Assembly (NCBI GenBank): GCA_905197685.1
Contig: CAJJZS010000001.1
Location: 310,001-374,000 of the forward strand
Length of the DNA stretch: 64,000 bases
Source of the DNA: an uncultured Oscillospiraceae bacterium
GTDB lineage: Bacteria; Bacillota; Clostridia; Oscillospirales; Ruminococcaceae
Direction: 5' to 3'
Below the pieces are notes generated by a model. The model did no database searches. It was not told where the DNA came from and saw nothing but the letters and a program-made list of their open reading frames with translations. Positions 25,585 through 34,963 of this stretch are shown here, in pieces. The position numbers and the translations under genes are program-made. Within the stretch, counting starts at the first letter, position 1, and each line of letters starts with the position of its first letter.

Positions 25585-28500
25585 ATGTTGATTCCGATTT
25601 TGGGTCGGGCAGGCAGCGGAAAAACAACGCTGATTCTGAAAAAGATGGAACAGGCGGCAAAACAGGGCAGCAAGGTACTTTTAATTGTGCCGGAACAGTT
25701 TTCTTTTGAGATGGAAAAAGCGGTGTTTGAACGTTTGGGCGGCGAGCTTGCCATGCAGGCAGAGGTATATAGCTTTACCCGCTTGTGCCATCATGTTTTT
25801 TCACAGCTTGGTGGAATGGCAGGAGAATATGTCAGCGATGCGGCAAGACAGATTTTAATGAGCCTTGCTTTGGGACAGGTAAAGGACCGATTGGACCTTT
25901 ATTCCCGGCAGGCAAAAAATATGTCGTTTGTCGGAACCATGCTGCGTCAGGTGGAGGAATTTAAAAATGCGGGAGTAACGCCCGAACAGCTGCGTGATTT
26001 TTCTTCGGAAACCGCTTTGCCTCAGTTGGCGCAGAAAACGGCGGAGCTGTCCGATATTTATGAATACTATCAGGCTTTGCTTTCTAATCGCTTTCGTGAT
26101 GAAAAGGACTGCATTATGAAATGCTGCTCCTTATTGGAAGGAAAAGGTTATTTTCGGGACAGCGTTATCTTTATCGACTCGTTTATGACTTTTATGGCAG
26201 GAGAAAAAAAGCTGATTCAGCTGATGCTTTCCGAATGTAAAGAACTGTATCTTTCTATGCCGGCGGACAACCTTTCTCTTTCCGCTACATCGGGACAAAA
26301 AGAAGCGCAGGAAACAGAATTGTTTGGAGAACAGCCGATTGATGACGGAACCTTTGATACTGCAAAGGAAACGCTGATGCGATTTATTCAACAGGCGAAG
26401 CAGATGGGGCAAACGGTACAGACGCCGATTCTGTTAAAGGAAAGTTATCGCTTTTCCAATGCGGAACTGCGTTTTTTGGAGCGTTGGCTTCCAAGCGTAC
26501 ATCAATGCGTCTATGACGGGGAAAATAAGGCAGTATCCGTTCTTAAAACACAGAATCCGTATGAGGAGATTCGTTGGTTAGCTGCTCAGATTGTTCGTTT
26601 AACCAGAGAAAAAGGGATAGCTTATCGACAGATTGCCGTAATTGCAAGGCAGATAGACCCGTATTTAACGGCAATCGAGGATTTGTTCCCCAAATATCAG
26701 ATTCCGTTTTTCCTGGACAGAAGGGAAGATGTGCAGTCTATCCCGTTGTTTTCTCTGCTTTTTTCTGCGCTGGATGCGTTAAAAAACAATTTTGATACCC
26801 AGGATATGCTCGCCCTGGGAAAAAATCCGTTGATGGGTTTGGAAGAAACCAAAACGGCGATGCTGGAAAACTATTGCTTTTTGTGGGGAATTGACCATAA
26901 ATTGTGGCTGAACGGGGAAGGATTTGAAAATAACCCCAGAGGATTAACCGATACCTTTACCGACCGCGATCATGAAGAATTACAGGAGGTTCGGCAAACG
27001 GCAGAACAAATTGTACAACCATTAACAGAGCTCAAAGAACGGTTGGATCACCCGACCGGAGAGGGTTTTGCCCGCGCATTGTACCAATTTTTGATAGACA
27101 CCGGAGCAAAGCAAAGACTGGAAGAGCAGGCAAACAAAATCGGATTGAGCGAGGAAGAACAGAGAACGCTCAGCCTGAATCGGGGCGCATGGGAAATTTT
27201 GATGGATTTGCTGGATATTTTTTCCCATGTTTTACAGGAAATAAATCTGCCGTTTGAGCAGCTCAGAGAGCTGTTCCGTATGGCAGCGCTGGCAAGCGAC
27301 ATCGGCTCGATTCCAAACACGCTTGACCAGGTTTCTATCGGCAGCGCAGACCGTATGCGTCCCAATCAGCCGCGGGTAACGATTGTGATTGGAGCGAATC
27401 AGGGGGAATTTCCTCCGCAGCTTTCGGAAAACGGTTTATTTTCCGAGGCAGAGCGCGACCGCCTGTCGGAAAGCGGGATTCAGCTGAACCCTTCTGTGAT
27501 GAAATTGAGCGATTATGAAAAATATTACTTATATTCCGCTCTCACCAGCGCGTCGGAACAGCTGATTGTGAGCTTTCACGAAGCAAAACTGACAGGAGAA
27601 GCAACGCCCCCCTCCTCGGTGATTTCTGCATTGGAAAAGATGTTTCCGAACTGTGAGATTTCGGCAGAAACGTTGGGTGACGAATTTTATATTGCAAACA
27701 ATCGAACCGCATTTGAGATTCTTTGCAGAAATATCCGAAAAGATACTCCGTTCACCGCTTCCTTAATGGAATATGTGAAGACAACGGAATATGCGCAGCG
27801 ATTGGAAAAGGTGCTTTCGGTTGTTCGTTCGGGAGGGTTTCGGATTCAGGACAGAGAGATTTCCCGCCTGTTGTTCGGCAGCCGCATGAGGTTGTCGCCT
27901 TCTCGTGTGGAGCGATATTTTACCTGCCCGTTTTCCTATTTTTGTTCGGGCGGGTTAAACTTACAGCCGCGCCGCAAGGTAGAAATTTCCCCGATGCAGT
28001 CGGGTACGGTCATTCATTTTGTGTTGGAAAAAATGGTTTCTAAGCATGGCGGCAAGGGATTATCCGCGCTTTCTCATCAGGAAATTCAGCAGGAAATAGA
28101 GCAGCTGCTCAAAGAATTTCTCTCCGACCGCGTCAGTCGAAGCGAAGCGCTGAGCAAACGCTTTCATTACCTGTTTGAGCGTTTGAGTATTACCCTCACC
28201 CGACTTGTCCGCCAGTTGGCGCAGGAATTTCAGCAGAGCGAATTTGAACCGGTTCGCTTTGAACTTCCGATTCGTCAGGGAGGAGAGGTTGCTCCGCTGG
28301 AGCTTTGTCTGGAAAATCAAACAAAAGTCAGCATTGAGGGAATTGTGGACCGAGTGGATTTGATGGAGAAAGACGGACGCAAATATGTTCGCGTAGTAGA
28401 TTATAAGTCGGGCAGCAAACTGTTTAAGTTGGACGATGTTTATTACGGATTAAACTTGCAGATGCTGATTTACCTGTTTTCTATCTGGAAAAACGGAAAA

Positions 28501-28995
28501 GGACAGCTGAAAGATTGTTTGCCGGCAGGCGTTTTGTATCTTCCGGCAAAGGACCATATCATTACCGCCTCCCGGGAAACAACCGATGAACAGATAGAAA
28601 AAGAACATCGAAAAAAATATAAAATGAACGGACTGATTTTGGAAGACCCTGTCTGCGTAGCGGGCATGGAACGCGAAGTTTCCGGGGTGTTTATTCCGGT
28701 AAAAACCAAAAGCGACGGCAGTTTTGACGCGCGCTCAAGTTTGGCGAGCTTAGAGCAGATGGGATGTATTCAAAAGCACATCGAATTTGTTCTGTCCGAG
28801 ATGGCGCAGCATTTGCAGCAAGGGAAGATAGAGGCGGTTCCCTCAAACGGTTTGGGGTACGAGCCGTGCAAATACTGCGATTATAAGTCCATCTGTCAGC
28901 ATCAGCAGCAGGACCCGGAAAAGAAACTGAAAGAAATCGGCAAAGAGGAATTTTTTGCGCAGTTAAGGGAGGAACAGCAAAATGCAGACCAATAA
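25585..28995 (+). CDS. addB: ATP-dependent nuclease subunit B (AddB)
   Basis: 1136 residues. With AddA it forms the helicase-nuclease that resects double-strand breaks. The N-terminus has Walker A GRAGSGKTTLILKKM. The C-terminal nuclease domain has VRVVDYKSGSKLF (catalytic Asp and Lys). The Fe-S cluster cysteines of AddB are present: one in YFTCPFSYFC (about residue 780) and three in CKYCDYKSIC (about 1095-1104), the C-x2-C-x5-C spacing of the family. The start is ATG 25585, preceded by AAGGAGGATAAAGGGA; open frame further upstream overlaps the previous gene. Its stop overlaps the addA start by 14 bp. Confidence 0.95.
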   Translation: MLIPILGRAGSGKTTLILKKMEQAAKQGSKVLLIVPEQFSFEMEKAVFERLGGELAMQAEVYSFTRLCHHVFSQLGGMAGEYVSDAARQILMSLALGQVKDRLDLYSRQAKNMSFVGTMLRQVEEFKNAGVTPEQLRDFSSETALPQLAQKTAELSDIYEYYQALLSNRFRDEKDCIMKCCSLLEGKGYFRDSVIFIDSFMTFMAGEKKLIQLMLSECKELYLSMPADNLSLSATSGQKEAQETELFGEQPIDDGTFDTAKETLMRFIQQAKQMGQTVQTPILLKESYRFSNAELRFLERWLPSVHQCVYDGENKAVSVLKTQNPYEEIRWLAAQIVRLTREKGIAYRQIAVIARQIDPYLTAIEDLFPKYQIPFFLDRREDVQSIPLFSLLFSALDALKNNFDTQDMLALGKNPLMGLEETKTAMLENYCFLWGIDHKLWLNGEGFENNPRGLTDTFTDRDHEELQEVRQTAEQIVQPLTELKERLDHPTGEGFARALYQFLIDTGAKQRLEEQANKIGLSEEEQRTLSLNRGAWEILMDLLDIFSHVLQEINLPFEQLRELFRMAALASDIGSIPNTLDQVSIGSADRMRPNQPRVTIVIGANQGEFPPQLSENGLFSEAERDRLSESGIQLNPSVMKLSDYEKYYLYSALTSASEQLIVSFHEAKLTGEATPPSSVISALEKMFPNCEISAETLGDEFYIANNRTAFEILCRNIRKDTPFTASLMEYVKTTEYAQRLEKVLSVVRSGGFRIQDREISRLLFGSRMRLSPSRVERYFTCPFSYFCSGGLNLQPRRKVEISPMQSGTVIHFVLEKMVSKHGGKGLSALSHQEIQQEIEQLLKEFLSDRVSRSEALSKRFHYLFERLSITLTRLVRQLAQEFQQSEFEPVRFELPIRQGGEVAPLELCLENQTKVSIEGIVDRVDLMEKDGRKYVRVVDYKSGSKLFKLDDVYYGLNLQMLIYLFSIWKNGKGQLKDCLPAGVLYLPAKDHIITASRETTDEQIEKEHRKKYKMNGLILEDPVCVAGMEREVSGVFIPVKTKSDGSFDARSSLASLEQMGCIQKHIEFVLSEMAQHLQQGKIEAVPSNGLGYEPCKYCDYKSICQHQQQDPEKKLKEIGKEEFFAQLREEQQNADQ

Positions 28996-31900
28996 ACCGA
29001 AGTGGACGCCGGCGCAGCAGCAGGCAATCTCCAGCCGAGGGGGGACGGTACTGGTTTCGGCAGCGGCAGGCAGCGGAAAAACCGCTGTTTTGGTGCAGAG
29101 GGTTATTGAAATTCTCACCGATACCGAACACCCGGTCGATGCAAATAAAATCCTTGTTGTCACCTTTTCCAATGCTGCCGCCGAAGAAATGAAGCAGAGA
29201 ATCCAGACAAGGCTGTCCGAGCTGATTGCGCAAAATCCGACCGACCGTTATTTGATGCGGCAAAGGACGCTGTTGTCCGCTTCTCACATCAGTACGGTAC
29301 ATTCTTTTTGTCTGGATTTGGTGCGGGCAAATTTTCAGCTTCTGGATATTCCGGCAGATTTTCGTTTGGGCAGCGAAAGTGAGATTAAGCTGTTGGAGGA
29401 AGAGGTTGCGCAGGCGACAATAGAGCAAAACTATGAAGAGAATGACGGCAGATTTTCCGACTTGGTAGAGTTGGTTTCGTCGGGCAGAGATGACAGCGGA
29501 CTGATGAATGTTTTGCGCAGATTGTACGCCTTTGTACGCTCCCACCCGTTTTATCAAAGTTGGCTGGACGAAAAAAGGTTGATGTATGACGATACCATTC
29601 CGGTCGGCAAAACAGTTTGGGGAAAGGTAATCTTGGATTATGCGGTGAACGCGACCTTTTACGCGCAGTCGCAGCTTCGTCGGGCGATTGAGGAAATCAA
29701 AGGCGACGAGGTGATGGAAAAAGCCTATCTCTCCGCTTTTGAAAGCGACCTTGCGGTGTCGGAGCAGCTGCACTATCAGCTCAATGTGGGCAAATGGGAC
29801 GATGTTTGCCGCTTTCTTTCCGGAATTTCCTTTCAGCGCCTGGGTTCTTTGAGAAATTACCGGGACGATGAGAAAAAGGAACTGGTTCAATCGCTGAGAA
29901 AGTCGGCGCAGGGTATCATAAAGGAATTAAAGGAAAAACTGTTTTGTGTGGACGAGCAGGGATTTGCCGAAGATATCCGCTTTTTAAAACCGAAGATTGA
30001 AACGCTGTTTGACCTAACTTTGGATTATGACAGACGGCTTTTGCAGGCAAAGCGGGAAAAGAATCTGTTGGATTTTTCCGACCTGGAACACTTTGCCGTG
30101 CAGCTGTTGGTAAACGAGGAAAACGGCGAACAGAAGAAAACGCAGCTTGCAAGGGAACTGGAAGAACAGTTTGCCTATGTCCTGGTAGACGAGTATCAGG
30201 ATACCAATGCAACCCAGGATATGATTTTCCGCAGCGTGTCCAAAGAAGATAACCTGTTTATGGTCGGAGATGTCAAACAAAGTATCTATCGCTTTCGTCA
30301 GGCAATGCCGGAAATTTTTATCGAAAAGCGAAATACCTTTTCCGATTATGACGGAAAGCATTATCCCGCAAGGATTGTTCTTTCCCACAATTTCCGTTCT
30401 AGACAGCAGGTAACGGACAGCATAAACTTTATCTTTCAAACGCTGATGAGTCGCGAAGTCGGAGAAATTGACTATGATCAAACGGAAAGTCTGACCGCTG
30501 CGGCGCAGTATCCCGAAACACAGGACGCAGATACCGAGTTTCATTTAATAGAAAACGATAACGAGGAGATTGCCGACCAGTTGGCAGAGGCGGCTTACGC
30601 AGCGCAAAAAATAAAATCGCTGTTGGAGGAAGGTTTTCCGGTATCGGAAAACGGAGCGCTGCGCCCGGTTCAGCCAAAGGATATCTGTATTTTGCTGCGT
30701 TCCATGAAAAATAAAGCGGAGGTGTACAGCGGAGAACTGTCAAAACTGGGAATCGAGGTTTGGGCAGACTCGTCTTCCGGTTTTTTGGAAACGGTGGAGG
30801 TGTCCACAGCGCTTTCTATCCTGCGAGCGGTGGATAATCCGCTGATTGATATTGAGCTGACCGCTGCGATGATGTCGCCGGTCTACGCGTTCAGCGCGGA
30901 CGATATGGCAGTCATCCGCATGAAAGACCGTACAGGACATCTGTACTTAAACTGTCAAAGGATTGCCGCGGGAGAAGATTTGACCGAACAGGAAGAAAAA
31001 CGCCGGGAAAAATGCCGTGACTTTTTGCAGTCATTTGCGCAGCTGCGCGAGATTGCGGCGTCCGGTCCTGCGCATCGAACCCTTCAGCAGATGATAGACA
31101 AAACCGGTTTATGGGATTTGGTGCTGTCGATGAAGTACGGGGAACGGAAAAAGGCAAATCTCCGTCTGTTGATTCAATATGCCAAAGAATATGAGGCGGG
31201 AGGACAGAAAGGAATCGCGGGATTTCTGCGCTTTATTGATAAGATGGTGCAGCGGGGCGAGGACTGGTCCTGTGCAAGTTCGGTGACGGACAGTTCAAAT
31301 GCAGTGCGAATTATGAGTATCCATCATTCCAAAGGACTGGAGTTTCCGGTTGTGTTTTTATGCGACACTTCCAAAAAATTTAATACGCAGGATTTAAGGA
31401 GCAACATTCTGCTTCATTCTCAATTAGGCTTTGCCTGCTGCGTTCGGGATTTTGTGACCAGAAAGCAGTATTCCACCGTACCGATGGAGGCATTAAAGTT
31501 GGAATTGGAACGCTCGATGCTTTCGGAGGAAATGCGAATTTTATATGTTGCTCTGACTCGCGCAAAGGAAAAACTGATTATCACATCGGTGCAGAATCAG
31601 TTGGAAAAGAAGATTTCTTCCTATGTAACCGGGCTCACCGAACGAAAAACTGTCTCCCCGTATATTGTGCGAAGCGCGGGGAGTTATGCGGATTGGTTTT
31701 TGATGTGTCTGGTTTACCACCCTGACTTTACCAAACTGTGCGCTGACTGCGGTTGTTTGCCGGAGGATGTCATTACCTTCCCACAGTGCAGAATCCGTCC
31801 GGTGCTGGCAAAGGTTAGTTTGCAGGAGGAAAAAACTGTCGGTGAGGAGCTTACCTTTTCCGCTCAGCCGGATAAGGAAATTGTCAGCCGCTTGAAAACG

Positions 31901-32548
31901 CTCTGCACCGATACCTATCCGGACCCCGATGCAAGGGAAATTGTAACTAAGCTCTCGGTTTCTCAAATTGTTCATCAAGGCGAGGAAGAAGCGCCGTTTC
32001 AGCGGGAACCTTCCTTCTTAAAGAGGGAAGAACAGGGGTTGTCCGGCGCGCGAAGAGGAACAATTTTACACAGTTTTATGAGCTGCGCCGACCACAAAGC
32101 GGCTCGCCGGGATATAGAAGGGGAGATTCGCCGTCTGACCGAGCAGGAATATTTTACCCCGCAGGAGGCGCAGAGCTTAAACCGAAAAGCAATTCAAACC
32201 TATTACAATTCCGAGCTGTTTGGTCGGGTGATGCGCTCAAAACTGGTTAAACAGGAGTTCCCGTTTCAGGCGCAGTTGGGAGCGGATGAACTTTCCGAGG
32301 TCATAAAGCGAATCGGCAGCCATCGCGTGACCGTTCAGGGAATTGCGGATTTGATTTTTGAAGAAAACGGAAGTTGGATTTTAGTCGATTTTAAAACCGA
32401 CCGTGTTTCCTCTCCGGAGATTTTAAAACAGCGCTATCGGGAGCAGATGCGCCTGTACGCCAAAATGATAGGACAAATTACCGGAAAACCGGTGACGCAA
32501 AAGATTTTATATTCCTTATATTTGGGAAAAGAGGTTATTGTTGACTAA
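28982..32548 (+). CDS. addA: ATP-dependent helicase/nuclease subunit A (AddA)
   Basis: 1188 residues. UvrD-type 3' to 5' helicase with a C-terminal nuclease domain. Motifs include the Q motif WTPAQQQAI, Walker A SAAAGSGKTAVL (about residue 30), Walker B VLVDEYQDTNATQD (about 400), MVGDVKQSIYRFRQA, SIHHSKGLEFPVVFL and LYVALTRAKEKL. The nuclease domain near 1135 reads VQGIADLIFEENG then ILVDFKTDR. The start ATG lies within the end of addB with GGGAGGAACAG upstream, so the two subunits are made together. Confidence 0.96.
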   Translation: MQTNKPKWTPAQQQAISSRGGTVLVSAAAGSGKTAVLVQRVIEILTDTEHPVDANKILVVTFSNAAAEEMKQRIQTRLSELIAQNPTDRYLMRQRTLLSASHISTVHSFCLDLVRANFQLLDIPADFRLGSESEIKLLEEEVAQATIEQNYEENDGRFSDLVELVSSGRDDSGLMNVLRRLYAFVRSHPFYQSWLDEKRLMYDDTIPVGKTVWGKVILDYAVNATFYAQSQLRRAIEEIKGDEVMEKAYLSAFESDLAVSEQLHYQLNVGKWDDVCRFLSGISFQRLGSLRNYRDDEKKELVQSLRKSAQGIIKELKEKLFCVDEQGFAEDIRFLKPKIETLFDLTLDYDRRLLQAKREKNLLDFSDLEHFAVQLLVNEENGEQKKTQLARELEEQFAYVLVDEYQDTNATQDMIFRSVSKEDNLFMVGDVKQSIYRFRQAMPEIFIEKRNTFSDYDGKHYPARIVLSHNFRSRQQVTDSINFIFQTLMSREVGEIDYDQTESLTAAAQYPETQDADTEFHLIENDNEEIADQLAEAAYAAQKIKSLLEEGFPVSENGALRPVQPKDICILLRSMKNKAEVYSGELSKLGIEVWADSSSGFLETVEVSTALSILRAVDNPLIDIELTAAMMSPVYAFSADDMAVIRMKDRTGHLYLNCQRIAAGEDLTEQEEKRREKCRDFLQSFAQLREIAASGPAHRTLQQMIDKTGLWDLVLSMKYGERKKANLRLLIQYAKEYEAGGQKGIAGFLRFIDKMVQRGEDWSCASSVTDSSNAVRIMSIHHSKGLEFPVVFLCDTSKKFNTQDLRSNILLHSQLGFACCVRDFVTRKQYSTVPMEALKLELERSMLSEEMRILYVALTRAKEKLIITSVQNQLEKKISSYVTGLTERKTVSPYIVRSAGSYADWFLMCLVYHPDFTKLCADCGCLPEDVITFPQCRIRPVLAKVSLQEEKTVGEELTFSAQPDKEIVSRLKTLCTDTYPDPDAREIVTKLSVSQIVHQGEEEAPFQREPSFLKREEQGLSGARRGTILHSFMSCADHKAARRDIEGEIRRLTEQEYFTPQEAQSLNRKAIQTYYNSELFGRVMRSKLVKQEFPFQAQLGADELSEVIKRIGSHRVTVQGIADLIFEENGSWILVDFKTDRVSSPEILKQRYREQMRLYAKMIGQITGKPVTQKILYSLYLGKEVIVD

Positions 32549-32614
32549 AAATAAGGAAAATGATTCGAGCAATTTGTTCTTATCGTCAAATTGCAAAAAA
32601 AGAAAGAAAAGGTA

Positions 32615-32643
32615 TTGACATACTGCCCAAAGCATGGTAAACT
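32615..32643 (+). promoter_or_regulatory. Promoter of the infC operon
   Basis: A consensus TTGACA (32615-32620) and TAAACT (32638-32643), with a 17-base spacer, start a leader of about 170 bases. Confidence 0.8.
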
Positions 32644-32649
32644 AAGTTA

Positions 32650-32796
32650 CGAAAACAAAGCAGAACACGATTCCGTTCTCACCGGCTCACACTGGGTGCA
32701 GCAAGGTCAATACTTTGATTATGATCCCGCTTGATTGCGGGTGATTTCATAGTGACTGACAGCGCAGGCGGATTTCGTCTGCGCTTTCGTTTATTT
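32650..32796 (+). promoter_or_regulatory. infC-rpmI-rplT leader with attenuator (L20-leader type)
   Basis: The leader contains a CCCGC-TTGATT-GCGGG hairpin (32726-32741) and a strong hairpin AGCGCAGGCG/CGTCTGCGCT (32761-32785) followed by a T-rich run, just before the infC ribosome binding site. In Firmicutes this operon is controlled by L20 binding its leader and favouring termination. Assignment to that class is by position and architecture. Confidence 0.65.
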
Positions 32797-32820
32797 GATG
32801 TGCTTTGGAGGTGCTTTACC

Positions 32821-33408
32821 ATTAGCAAAAAGGAAATGCCTATCAATGAGGAAATCAGAGAGAAGGAAATCCGTGTCATCGGTCCCGATGGCAGCCCGCT
32901 GGGAATTATGAGCTCGAAAGAAGCGTTGCAGCTGGCACAAAAAGAAAATCTGGATCTTGTCAATATTTCTCCGAAAGCAGTACCGCCGGTTTGTAAGATT
33001 ATGAACTACGGAAAATACCGCTTTGAACAAGCAAAACGTGAGAAAGAAGCAAAGAAAAAGCAAAAGACAGTCGAGATTAAAGAGATTAGACTTTCTCTGA
33101 AAATCGACACACATGACTTTGAAACCAAGGTAAATCAGGCCAAAAAGTTTTTGGAGCATGGGGACAGAGTAAAGGTTGCAATTCGCTTCCGCGGACGCGA
33201 AATGGCTCATCCGGAACTCGGCAACGCAACCATCAAGCGTTTTGCGGATGCCTGTGCGGATGTCGGTGTCATTGATAAGCTCCCGAAAATGGAAGGCCGC
33301 AGCCTGATTATGTTCATCTCTGCAAAGCCTGCATCGAAAGCAGCAAAACCGACCGCACCGAAAGCGGCTCAACCGCAGGAAACTGCCGAAGAAAACGCTG
33401 CCGAATAA
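32821..33408 (+). CDS. infC: Translation initiation factor IF-3, AUU start
   Basis: 195 residues. IF-3 prevents premature subunit joining and checks the start codon. N-terminal domain: INEEIREKEIRVIGPDGSPLGIM; linker KREKEAKKKQ; C-terminal domain: EIRLSLKIDTHDFETK, KFLEHGDRVKVAIRFRGREM. The start is taken as ATT at 32821: GGAGGTG lies 9 bases upstream, and the encoded ISKKEMPINEE matches the ISKD-like N-terminus of other Firmicute IF-3 proteins, which also start at AUU. A later ATG (32836) would lack a ribosome binding site. The last 27 residues are an unusual Ala/Pro/Lys-rich tail. Confidence 0.93.
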   Translation: MSKKEMPINEEIREKEIRVIGPDGSPLGIMSSKEALQLAQKENLDLVNISPKAVPPVCKIMNYGKYRFEQAKREKEAKKKQKTVEIKEIRLSLKIDTHDFETKVNQAKKFLEHGDRVKVAIRFRGREMAHPELGNATIKRFADACADVGVIDKLPKMEGRSLIMFISAKPASKAAKPTAPKAAQPQETAEENAAE

Positions 33409-33439
33409 CCTTTTAAGCAACAACAAGGAGGAAATAACA

Positions 33440-33643
33440 ATGCCAAAGCTCAAAACACATACCGGAGCAAAAAAACGTTTTAAAGTAACAAAAAACGGCA
33501 AAGTAAAACGCGCTCATGCGTTCAAACGCCACCTTCTGAATAACGGTCGCAAGACTACAAAACGTAAAAGAGGTCTGAGAAAAGCAGCTTACGCTGACAA
33601 GACCAACGTTGCAGCAATCAAACATCTGCTGCCATACGCTTAA
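33440..33643 (+). CDS. rpmI: 50S ribosomal protein L35
   Basis: 67 residues, highly basic: MPKLKTHTGAKKRFKVTKNG, then HAFKRHLLNN and KTTKRKRGLRK, the standard L35 pattern. It has AAGGAGG 8-9 bases upstream, lies 31 bp after infC, and is co-transcribed with rplT. Confidence 0.97.
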   Translation: MPKLKTHTGAKKRFKVTKNGKVKRAHAFKRHLLNNGRKTTKRKRGLRKAAYADKTNVAAIKHLLPYA

Positions 33644-33677
33644 TTTTTAAAAAACTACCTGACGGAGGGATATACAA

Positions 33678-34031
33678 ATGGCTCGAGTTAAGGGCGCGAT
33701 GATGACTCGCAAAAGAAGAAAGAAAGTTCTGAAACTGGCGAAAGGCTACTTTGGAAGCAAATCCAGACATTTTAAGATGGCAAAACAGGCTGTTTACAAA
33801 TCCGGCAACTACGCTTACATCGGTCGTAAACAGAAAAAACGTGACTTCAGAAGACTGTGGATCACCAGAATTTCTGCTGCTTGCCGTGCAAACAATGTTT
33901 CCTACTCTGTATTCATCAATGGTTTGAAGAAAGCCGGCATTGATCTGAACAGAAAAATGCTGTCCGAAATCGCTATTCATGATGCAGCAGCATTTACCGC
34001 TCTTGTTGAAAAAGCAAAAGCAGCTCTCTAA
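33678..34031 (+). CDS. rplT: 50S ribosomal protein L20
   Basis: 117 residues. Core motifs MARVKGAMMTRKRRKKVLKL, AKGYFGSKSRHFKMAKQAV, YAYIGRKQKKRDFRRLWI and NGLKKAGIDLNRKMLSEIAI are those of L20, which binds domain I of 23S rRNA early in assembly and represses its own operon. It has GGAGGG upstream and is followed by a terminator. Confidence 0.97.
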   Translation: MARVKGAMMTRKRRKKVLKLAKGYFGSKSRHFKMAKQAVYKSGNYAYIGRKQKKRDFRRLWITRISAACRANNVSYSVFINGLKKAGIDLNRKMLSEIAIHDAAAFTALVEKAKAAL

Positions 34032-34041
34032 TTTAGAACAA

Positions 34042-34077
34042 AACGCCCGGGTCGTATGACAGCGGGCGTTCTTTGTT
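34042..34077 (+). terminator. Terminator of the infC operon
   Basis: AACGCCCG and CGGGCGTT form a stem with a 13-base loop, followed by CTTTGTT. Confidence 0.8.
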
Positions 34078-34109
34078 AATCGGAAAAAAGAAGGAGAGGA
34101 GGGAAAACA

Positions 34110-34931
34110 ATGCTGCAAACCATTACATCAAAAGACAATGAAAAGCTAAAAGCCGCTGCGAAATTGGTGCAGTCCAAAAAGGAAAGAATGGAAAGAAAAG
34201 AGTTTTTAACCGAAGGATACCGCCTTTGTATGGATGCTTTTCAAAGCGGAAAAAAGCCAAAGCGTATTTTTGTGACGGAACAGCTGCTGAAAAAAGAAAA
34301 CTGTGAAGCAATTCTTGCAGATTGCCGGGAAACCTACCTGATTTCTGCACAGCTTGCTCAAAAATTATCGGATACGCAAACTCCGCAGGGGATTTTCTGC
34401 GTCTTTTCGATGCCGGACAATCAGGATGAGATTGCCAAAAAAGTTTTAAAACAAACACAAAAAAGGCGGATCATTGTACTGTCCTCTTTGCAGGACCCCG
34501 GAAATATCGGAACCATTATCCGAAGCTGTGAGGCGTTTGGAGTGGATTTAATTGTTATGTCTTCGGACTGCCCCGATTTATATTCTCCTAAAATGCTTCG
34601 CGCAACGATGGGCGGCGTGTTTCGTATGCCTGTCCTGGTAACGGACTGCCTGAAAGAAGAAATTCTTTCCATGAAACAAAACGGGATTGCCGTGTATGCG
34701 GCAGCTTTAAGAAAAGATGCGGTTCCGATTGTTGAGCTTCCTCTTGACCGTTCAAGCGCCGTTGTGATCGGAAACGAAGCAAACGGTTTGACCGAGGAAA
34801 TCATCGAAGCCTGTTCTAAAGCGATGATTATTCCGATGCAGGGCAGAGCAGAATCTTTAAATGCAGCAACAGCGGCGTCGATTGCCGCATGGGAAATGAG
34901 CAGAGCGCAATACACATACAAGGCAGATTAA
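34110..34931 (+). CDS. SpoU/TrmH-family RNA 2'-O-methyltransferase
   Basis: 273 residues. An N-terminal substrate-binding domain (ITSKDNEKLKAAAKLVQSKK, EFLTEGYRLC) precedes a SPOUT knot domain with the three motifs visible: VLSSLQDPGNIGTIIRSCEA (motif 1), VVIGNEANGLTEE (motif 2) and IPMQGRAESLNAATAASIA (motif 3). Such enzymes methylate the ribose of a 23S rRNA or tRNA nucleotide using S-adenosylmethionine. The target cannot be told from sequence alone; RlmB/TsnR-like 23S rRNA activity is likely. It lies next to the L35/L20 genes and before dprA. The ATG has GGAGAGGAGGG upstream. Confidence 0.9.
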   Translation: MLQTITSKDNEKLKAAAKLVQSKKERMERKEFLTEGYRLCMDAFQSGKKPKRIFVTEQLLKKENCEAILADCRETYLISAQLAQKLSDTQTPQGIFCVFSMPDNQDEIAKKVLKQTQKRRIIVLSSLQDPGNIGTIIRSCEAFGVDLIVMSSDCPDLYSPKMLRATMGGVFRMPVLVTDCLKEEILSMKQNGIAVYAAALRKDAVPIVELPLDRSSAVVIGNEANGLTEEIIEACSKAMIIPMQGRAESLNAATAASIAAWEMSRAQYTYKAD

Positions 34932-34963
34932 AAACAGACAGAACGGAGAGGGGCGGTGCTTGC

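Noticed and set aside
28691..29890. 399-residue minus-strand open frame over the addB/addA junction
   Set aside because: Antisense to two well-conserved genes and without any recognisable motif.
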